From NCBI GenBank assembly GCA_900541355.1, contig UQJU01000058.1, positions 1-8,753 of the forward strand: a stretch of DNA of 8,753 nucleotides, read 5' to 3'. Numbering within the stretch: position 1 is the first letter of the stretch; every line of letters begins with the position of its first letter. Below are positions 4,363-8,753 of this stretch, in pieces. Source of the DNA: Candidatus Avelusimicrobium fimicolum (lineage in GTDB: Bacteria; Elusimicrobiota; Elusimicrobia; Elusimicrobiales; Elusimicrobiaceae). The translations under genes and the position numbers were made by a program. A model generated the notes under the pieces. The model was not told the DNA's origin and made no database searches. It saw nothing but the letters and a program-made list of their open reading frames with translations.

Positions 4363-6216
4363 TCACTTTATCCATTTTAAGATATGGTCCGTCATTTGTC
4401 CGGCATTAAGGCCCAACTTGTCAAACAAGTTAGCCACTTTGCCGTGCTCTACAAATTCGTCGCCGATTCCCAGGCGAAGGAGTTTGAAATTAGCCTGTTT
4501 GTCGGCCAGATATTCGGCTACTGCCGAGCCAAAACCGCCCGCGAGCATATTGTCCTCTACGGTAACCAAATGCTTGGAAACTTTTAAGGCTTCATCAATA
4601 ATTTGGGTGTCCAGCGGTTTTACAAAGCGCATATTGACGACACCACAGTCAATTTTATGCTTTTTGAGCGCTTCTGCCGCCGCCAGCGCGGGGTGAACGC
4701 GGTTACCGATAGCCAAAATAGTGGCATCTTTTCCCTTTTTAAGCCACACGCCCTTGCCGATAGGCAAGTCCTGGGGTTCGTCATCTAATTTTACGCCGAA
4801 ACCCGTTCCGCGCGGGTAGCGCAGGACGAAGGGGGCTTTTGCGTCAAAGGCGGTTTTAAGCATATGCTGCATTTCGTTTTCGTCCGCCGGTGCGGCCAAA
4901 ATCAAATTCGGGATATCACGCAGAAAACTTAAATCAAACACTCCGTGATGTGTGGGACCGTCTTCCCCTACCAATCCGGCGCGGTCAAGCGCAAACACAA
5001 CAGGCAGTTTTTGCAAGCAGATATCGTGTAAAATTTGGTCGTAGCAACGCTGGGCAAAGGTGGAGTAAAGGGCCACTATGGGCTTTACGCCTCCGGCCGC
5101 CAGGCCGGCCGCAAAGGTGGCTGCGTGTTCCTCGGCGATTCCAACGTCAAAATAGCGGGAGGGAAATTTATCGCGGAACGCATCTAATCCCGTTCCCTCG
5201 GGCATAGCAGCGGTAATAGCGGCAATAGACGTATCCTTTTCTGCCAGTTTCAAAAGTGCATCGGAAAACGCTTTCGTAAACGTCAGCGCAGAAGATTTCC
5301 CTAAGGAATCACCCGTTTCTACGTCAAAAATTCCAATGCCGTGAAACTTGGTCGGTTTTTCTTCGGCGGGTTTATACCCCTTGCCTTTTTTGGTAACGAC
5401 GTGCAACATTACCGGGCCTTTTACATCTTTTAAATTTTCCAGCACTTCAATCATTTCGTTGATATCGTTGCCGTTTACAGGGCCGAAATAGCGGAAGCCC
5501 ATTTCCTCAAACAAGGTGCCCGGAAACAGAATAGAACGCGCCCGTTTGGCAAGTTTAGCAGCATTATTGCCCAGTTCGTCAAAGCGTTTTAAAAAGTTGG
5601 TGGCTTTTTCTTCGGCCAGTTGCATATATTTGGTGGTCAGCAGTTTGGTAAGAGCCTTGCCCAGCGCGCCCACACGCTTGGAGATAAACATTTGGTTATC
5701 ATTTAGAATAACCAACATATCGGTACGCAAAAGGCCTGCGTTTTGCATGGCTTCATACGCCATACCGCCCGTCAAACACCCGTCGCCAACTACCGCAACA
5801 ACTTTGTTTTTTTCCTTGCGTTGGTCGCGTGCGATAGCCAAACCCAGCGCGGCGGAAATAGCCGTGGAAGCGTGTCCCGCACCGAAAGTGTCGTATTCGC
5901 TTTCTGTACGTTTGGGGAATCCGCTCAGACCGTTTTGCGTGCGGATAGTGGCAAATTCCTTTTGGCGGCCCGTGAGCAACTTGTGCGCATAGGCTTGGTG
6001 GCCGGTGTCAAACACAATTTTATCTTCGGGCGTGTTGAAAACATAGTGTAACGCAGTTATAATTTCCACCGCACCTAAACTGGAACCCAAATGACCGCCG
6101 TTATGGCTGGCGGTATCTATAATCACTTGGCGTAATTCCTCGCATAGCGTGGGGAGAAGTTCCTTTTTAATCAGGCGCAAATCGCGCGGATTTTGAATAC
6201 TGGGGAGAACTTTCAT
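4363..6216 (-). CDS. dxs: 1-deoxy-D-xylulose-5-phosphate synthase
   Basis: A full-length 617-aa DXS, against about 620 aa in E. coli. It is a thiamine-diphosphate enzyme that joins pyruvate and glyceraldehyde-3-phosphate to DXP, the first committed step of the MEP isoprenoid pathway (also feeding thiamine and pyridoxal). Seen in order: GGHLGSSLG (40-48), with the conserved His42; SGFPKRTESEYDTFGAGHAS (98-117); the ThDP/Mg motif GDG (144-146) to LNDN (171-174); then the transketolase pyrimidine-binding domain, with catalytic Glu362 in GIAEEHA and DRAGLVGEDGPTHHG; and a C-terminal domain. In most family members the residue after the catalytic Glu is Gln; here it is Glu363. The strong SD AAGGAG overlaps the ispA stop codon with an 8-nt gap, so translation is coupled. 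Confidence 0.97.
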   Translation of the reverse strand: MKVLPSIQNPRDLRLIKKELLPTLCEELRQVIIDTASHNGGHLGSSLGAVEIITALHYVFNTPEDKIVFDTGHQAYAHKLLTGRQKEFATIRTQNGLSGFPKRTESEYDTFGAGHASTAISAALGLAIARDQRKEKNKVVAVVGDGCLTGGMAYEAMQNAGLLRTDMLVILNDNQMFISKRVGALGKALTKLLTTKYMQLAEEKATNFLKRFDELGNNAAKLAKRARSILFPGTLFEEMGFRYFGPVNGNDINEMIEVLENLKDVKGPVMLHVVTKKGKGYKPAEEKPTKFHGIGIFDVETGDSLGKSSALTFTKAFSDALLKLAEKDTSIAAITAAMPEGTGLDAFRDKFPSRYFDVGIAEEHAATFAAGLAAGGVKPIVALYSTFAQRCYDQILHDICLQKLPVVFALDRAGLVGEDGPTHHGVFDLSFLRDIPNLILAAPADENEMQHMLKTAFDAKAPFVLRYPRGTGFGVKLDDEPQDLPIGKGVWLKKGKDATILAIGNRVHPALAAAEALKKHKIDCGVVNMRFVKPLDTQIIDEALKVSKHLVTVEDNMLAGGFGSAVAEYLADKQANFKLLRLGIGDEFVEHGKVANLFDKLGLNAGQMTDHILKWIK

Positions 6217-6224
6217 ATTACTCC

Positions 6225-7235
6225 TTAATAGGTTCTTGTTTTGAAAAATTCCGCCATTTCATACAGCGGCCACAGATTTTTCTTTTTAACATTTTTGAGG
6301 GAATTAAGCGCCTTTTGCGCATTGGCAATAAGCAACTGTGCGTGCTTGCGGCTGCCTTCCAAGCCGTAAAGGCTGACAAAGGTCAGTTTACCGTTTTCCT
6401 TATCGCTGTTGGATTTACCCAGTTGTTTAGCCGAGGCCGTAACATCCAAAATATCATCTACAATTTGGAACACCAGGCCAATGCAGTTGGCGTATTTTTT
6501 AATGAGGGTTAAATCGCTGCCTTTGGCTCCGGCCAGCAAGGCGCCCGTTTCCACACTGCCGCGGATTAAAGCACCCGTTTTGTTGGCGTGAATATAGTTT
6601 AAAATAGTTTCGGGAGTGGTTTCTTTGACGGTAGCGGGAAGCATAAAATAGTGCAGGGATTTATCCGAAAGCGGTTTGGAAATTTTGCGGATTTTGTCCG
6701 CTCTTGTGCTGGCGGCATCGGCCGCACCCATCCCTTCGGCATACACATCGGCCACCTGTCCGCCGACCATACCCGAGGCGCCGGCACAGTTGGCAAAATT
6801 CATTAAAGCGTTTAACGTATTTTCTGCGCCGATGGCTTTGACTTTGCCGTTTTGCGCAAAAACTTCAAACACATATGTTAAAAGCGCATCCCCGGCCAAT
6901 AAAGAAAGGTCCTCTCCAAATACTTTGTGGTTGGTGGGCTTGCCGCGGCGCAGGGAATCGTTATCCATAGAAGGCAAATCGTCGTGGATTAAAGAATAGG
7001 TGTGCAACATCTCCACGGCGCAGGCGGCGGGCATAACGTCTGCCGCTTTTTTGCCAAAGGCTTCGGCGGTGGCTATAAGCAAAATCGGGCGGACGCGCTT
7101 GCCGCCGGCCTCCAAGGAATAATCCATAGCATCAGTCAAAATTTTGGGAGAGTTTTTAATTTTAGAAATATATTTGGAAAGATTTTTTTCCACTAACTTG
7201 GCACGGTCTTTTAAGTACACGTCAAACTTATTCAT
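6225..7235 (-). CDS. ispA: Short-chain (E)-polyprenyl diphosphate synthase, IspA-like
   Basis: A 336-aa all-trans prenyl synthase that adds IPP units to DMAPP to make FPP (possibly GGPP). Motifs: GGKRVRP (44-50); first aspartate-rich motif DDLPSMD (85-91) with LRRGKPTNH; GMVGGQ (155-160); HANKTGALI (216-224); second aspartate-rich motif DDILD (260-264). Tyr80, five residues before the first DD, and the context YSLIHDDLP match E. coli IspA, favouring a C15 product. It is about 37 residues longer than E. coli IspA, explained by an insertion at about 169-205 between AEG and the IH-KTG motif. It leads the operon with dxs and the LOG gene. A TATAAT lies upstream at 7267-7272 and an SD (GAGG) 8 nt before the ATG. 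Confidence 0.93.
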   Translation of the reverse strand: MNKFDVYLKDRAKLVEKNLSKYISKIKNSPKILTDAMDYSLEAGGKRVRPILLIATAEAFGKKAADVMPAACAVEMLHTYSLIHDDLPSMDNDSLRRGKPTNHKVFGEDLSLLAGDALLTYVFEVFAQNGKVKAIGAENTLNALMNFANCAGASGMVGGQVADVYAEGMGAADAASTRADKIRKISKPLSDKSLHYFMLPATVKETTPETILNYIHANKTGALIRGSVETGALLAGAKGSDLTLIKKYANCIGLVFQIVDDILDVTASAKQLGKSNSDKENGKLTFVSLYGLEGSRKHAQLLIANAQKALNSLKNVKKKNLWPLYEMAEFFKTRTY

Positions 7236-7266
7236 AGTAATAACCTCTCGGTACGGACTTTATCTT

Positions 7267-7272
7267 ATTATA
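7267..7272 (-). promoter_or_regulatory. -10 box of the ispA-dxs-LOG operon promoter
   Basis: Perfect TATAAT on the minus strand, about 31 bp before the ispA ATG. No good -35 is seen at 16-18 bp spacing, so the promoter may be weak or activator-dependent. It lies in the 95-bp gap shared with the divergent hydF. Confidence 0.45.
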
Positions 7273-7293
7273 CCTTATATTGAGCCTGCCGCA

Positions 7294-7323
7294 CGGACAG
7301 CAAGCGGGGAAAAATATTATAAT
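7294..7323 (+). promoter_or_regulatory. Putative hydF promoter placing the start at the ATG
   Basis: -35 CGGACA (7294-7299, GACA matching consensus), 18 bp, then a perfect -10 TATAAT (7318-7323). The expected transcription start, 6-8 nt downstream, falls at 7329-7331, on the hydF ATG. No Shine-Dalgarno is present in the gap, so hydF may be leaderless. Confidence 0.5.
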
Positions 7324-7330
7324 TCCTATT

Positions 7331-8506
7331 ATGGTAAAAGTAAACAGACCGCATATCGGTATTTTTGGAAAAATGAACGTGGGCAAAAGTTCTCTTATTA
7401 ATGCCTTGACGGGGCAAGAGGTTTCCGTCGTGGCCGCCCACCCGGGTACGACGACGGACCCCGTTAAGAAGATTATTGAAATTTTGGGCATAGGCCCGGT
7501 AACTTTGGTGGATACCGCCGGGATAGACGATTCTTCCGCCGCCTTGGGGGCCCAGCGTGTCCGCCGCACTAACGAAGCCTTGGACCAGGTGGATTTGGCT
7601 ATTTTGGTGTTTGCGGATGATTTTGATTCGTATGACCAAAGTTTAATGGAAACCTTTCAGGCGCGCAGCGTGCCGTTTTTTGTGGTGCATAACAAGTGCG
7701 ATTTGTATGCAACAAATACGGAAATTAAGGGCGCGGATGTGGTAGATTTTTCGTGCAAGGAGCCGCATCTGCCTATTCTGTTGGATATGATTAAAAAGCA
7801 CTTGCCCAAGAGTGCCTATTCCCAAGATGTTCTGTTAGATGATTATGTGGAACGCGGGGACGAAGTAGTGCTGGTAATTCCGATTGACGCGTCCGCCCCC
7901 GAGGGCCGCCTTATTTTGCCGCAGGTGCAGACGATACGCAACCTGTTGGATATCGGCGCGGCGGCGGTGTGCTTAAAGGACACAGAGTTGCGTGAATATT
8001 TGCGTTTGCATACCCCCAAACTGGTGGTAACGGATTCGCAGGCGTTTAAATACGTCAGTTCCGTAGTGCCGCCTACTATCCCGCTGACGAGTTTCAGCAT
8101 TTTATTTTCGCGCTTAAAAGGTGATTTTGAGGCCTATTTAAAGGGCACGCGCGCGATTGATACCTTGCAGGACGGCGATAAGGTGCTGATTTTGGAATCT
8201 TGTTCCCACAGTGTGAACAAGTGTGATGATATTGGCCGCACGAAAATTCCCAACTGGTTACAAAAATATACGGGTAAAAAATTGCAGTTTACCGTGGTGG
8301 CTAATTTAGATGCCTTGCCAGATGATGCGGAAACGTACAAATTAGCAATTCAATGCGGCGGGTGTATGGTAACGCGCACGCAAATTATGCGCCGCTTGAA
8401 TATATTAAAGGAAAAGGGTGTTGCACTTTCCAATTACGGGTTAGCAATAGCCTATTGTAACGGTATTTTTGACCGCGTAACAGAAATATTTAGAAAGCAA
8501 GCGTAA
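7331..8506 (+). CDS. hydF: [FeFe]-hydrogenase maturation GTPase HydF
   Basis: HydF is the GTPase and scaffold on which the 2Fe subcluster of the H-cluster is assembled with HydE and HydG before transfer to the hydrogenase. The 391-aa product has an N-terminal Era/TrmE-like G domain: P-loop G13-x4-GKS (13-20), switch TTTD (40-43), DTAG (61-64) and NKCD (121-124). A dimerisation domain follows, and then the C-terminal 4Fe-4S motif: C291-x-H293, 47 residues, Q341-C342-x2-C345. The usual motif is CxH...HCxxC; here the second His is Gln. Length is typical. The ATG at 7331 puts NRPHIGIFG at the N-terminus as in known HydFs; a TTG at 7280 would add an implausible 17 residues. No hydE, hydG or hydrogenase gene is adjacent. 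A terminator follows. Confidence 0.95.
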   Translation: MVKVNRPHIGIFGKMNVGKSSLINALTGQEVSVVAAHPGTTTDPVKKIIEILGIGPVTLVDTAGIDDSSAALGAQRVRRTNEALDQVDLAILVFADDFDSYDQSLMETFQARSVPFFVVHNKCDLYATNTEIKGADVVDFSCKEPHLPILLDMIKKHLPKSAYSQDVLLDDYVERGDEVVLVIPIDASAPEGRLILPQVQTIRNLLDIGAAAVCLKDTELREYLRLHTPKLVVTDSQAFKYVSSVVPPTIPLTSFSILFSRLKGDFEAYLKGTRAIDTLQDGDKVLILESCSHSVNKCDDIGRTKIPNWLQKYTGKKLQFTVVANLDALPDDAETYKLAIQCGGCMVTRTQIMRRLNILKEKGVALSNYGLAIAYCNGIFDRVTEIFRKQA

Positions 8507-8528
8507 AGACTGCCTAAACCAGACATAA

Positions 8529-8562
8529 TGAAAAACCCCCGGCATTAAACCGGGGTTTTTCA
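8529..8562. terminator. hydF terminator (symmetrical)
   Basis: Arms TGAAAAACCCC(C)GG (8529-8542) and CCGGGGTTTTTCA (8550-8562) form 13 bp with one bulged C and a 7-nt loop, followed by a T-run on either strand. It lies 22 bp past the hydF stop codon. Confidence 0.85.
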
Positions 8563-8586
8563 ATTAAAAGGATATTCTAAATTAGC

Positions 8587-8621
8587 GGCCCGCAGGGTGC
8601 CGTCATCCCATAGGGCCTTTT
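8587..8621 (+). other. Degenerate hairpin with GTCATCC core
   Basis: GGCCC (8587-8591) pairs with GGGCC (8613-8617), enclosing an imperfect GGGTG/CATCCC stem, and TTTT follows. It could be a second terminator or a decayed member of the repeat family at 8640-8732, since it contains the same GTCATCC word at 8602-8608. Confidence 0.35.
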
Positions 8622-8639
8622 GTCGTTATTATATAAGAG

Positions 8640-8665
8640 GTCATCCTGAACTTGTTTCAGGATCT
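8640..8665. repeat. Intergenic palindromic repeat, GTCATCCTGAA type
   Basis: ATCCTGAA (8643-8650) and TTCAGGAT (8656-8663) form a perfect 8-bp stem with loop CTTGT, flanked by GTC and CT. Repeats of this wording are dispersed in intergenic DNA of many unrelated bacteria, from general knowledge. A related copy lies at 8703-8732. Confidence 0.7.
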
Positions 8666-8702
8666 ACCGATTGTGTAGTTTGTCTTTTGTATTGTTGTTG
8701 CC

Positions 8703-8732
8703 GTCATCCTGGAAAGTTGTAGTCCAGGATCT
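8703..8732. repeat. Second copy of the palindromic repeat with compensatory changes
   Basis: ATCCTGGA (8706-8713) and TCCAGGAT (8723-8730) form a perfect 8-bp stem with a 9-nt loop, flanked by GTC and CT as in the copy 63 bp upstream. Both arms differ together at one position from that copy (TGAA/TTCA against TGGA/TCCA), so pairing is kept. Nothing else is seen between 8733 and the end of the window. Confidence 0.7.
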
Positions 8733-8753
8733 GTTGTTACTCAAAAAGAGGAA

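Noticed and set aside
4890..5207. 105-aa plus-strand open frame inside dxs
   Set aside because: It lies antisense to conserved DXS catalytic motifs, with arginine/proline-rich composition typical of a shadow frame and no SD.
7280..7330. Upstream TTG start adding 17 residues to HydF
   Set aside because: The added residues do not resemble HydF N-termini, overlap the -10 box, and are not preceded by an SD.
8570..8753. CRISPR array at the right end
   Set aside because: The GTCATCC units are unequal in length and spacing, are long-stem palindromes with divergent sequence, and show no constant repeat with uniform spacers.

Overview
The window looks like a chromosomal segment of an anaerobic, diderm bacterium of moderate GC content. 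Two predicted secreted lipoproteins, a bacterial-type MEP-pathway operon (dxs with a short-chain prenyl synthase) and HydF, the [FeFe]-hydrogenase maturation GTPase, point to a fermentative anaerobe. The lysine/alanine repeat histone-like protein and general style are compatible with Elusimicrobiota, but that placement is impression, not proof. It is mainly housekeeping DNA with a few odd small features; I see no phage, transposase, CRISPR or defence genes.

Layout. 1-199: non-coding DNA packed with perfect hairpins, bounded by a direct repeat of the 3' end of a tRNA. 200-275: tRNA-Val(UAC) on the minus strand, with its own promoter and terminator. 276-538: AT-rich spacer with nested inverted repeats. 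539-1222: two small minus-strand lipoprotein genes, one only 50 codons long, separated by a terminator. 1407-1892 (minus): PaaI-type hotdog thioesterase, divergent from a plus-strand pair encoding a CYTH-domain phosphohydrolase/cyclase-like protein and a small membrane protein overlapping by ATGA. 3032-3520: a self-contained histone-like gene with a strong promoter and two successive terminators. 3537-7235 (minus): operon ispA-dxs-LOG family gene, tightly spaced, with Shine-Dalgarno sequences overlapping the preceding stop codons. 7331-8506 (plus): hydF, divergent from ispA and possibly leaderless. 8529-8753: terminator, then palindromic GTCATCC repeats of an intergenic family.

How they work together. 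Dxs makes DXP from pyruvate and glyceraldehyde-3-phosphate for the MEP pathway. The prenyl synthase condenses the resulting IPP/DMAPP into FPP or a similar chain for quinone or undecaprenyl carriers. The LOG-family gene is co-transcribed for no obvious metabolic reason. HydF implies hydrogen metabolism, though hydE, hydG and the hydrogenase are not in this window. The most noteworthy observations are the tRNA-flanked hairpin block, the unlisted 50-aa lipoprotein, the cysteine cluster in the histone-like protein, the His-to-Gln change in the HydF cluster motif, the roughly 36-residue insertion in the prenyl synthase, and the apparently leaderless hydF.
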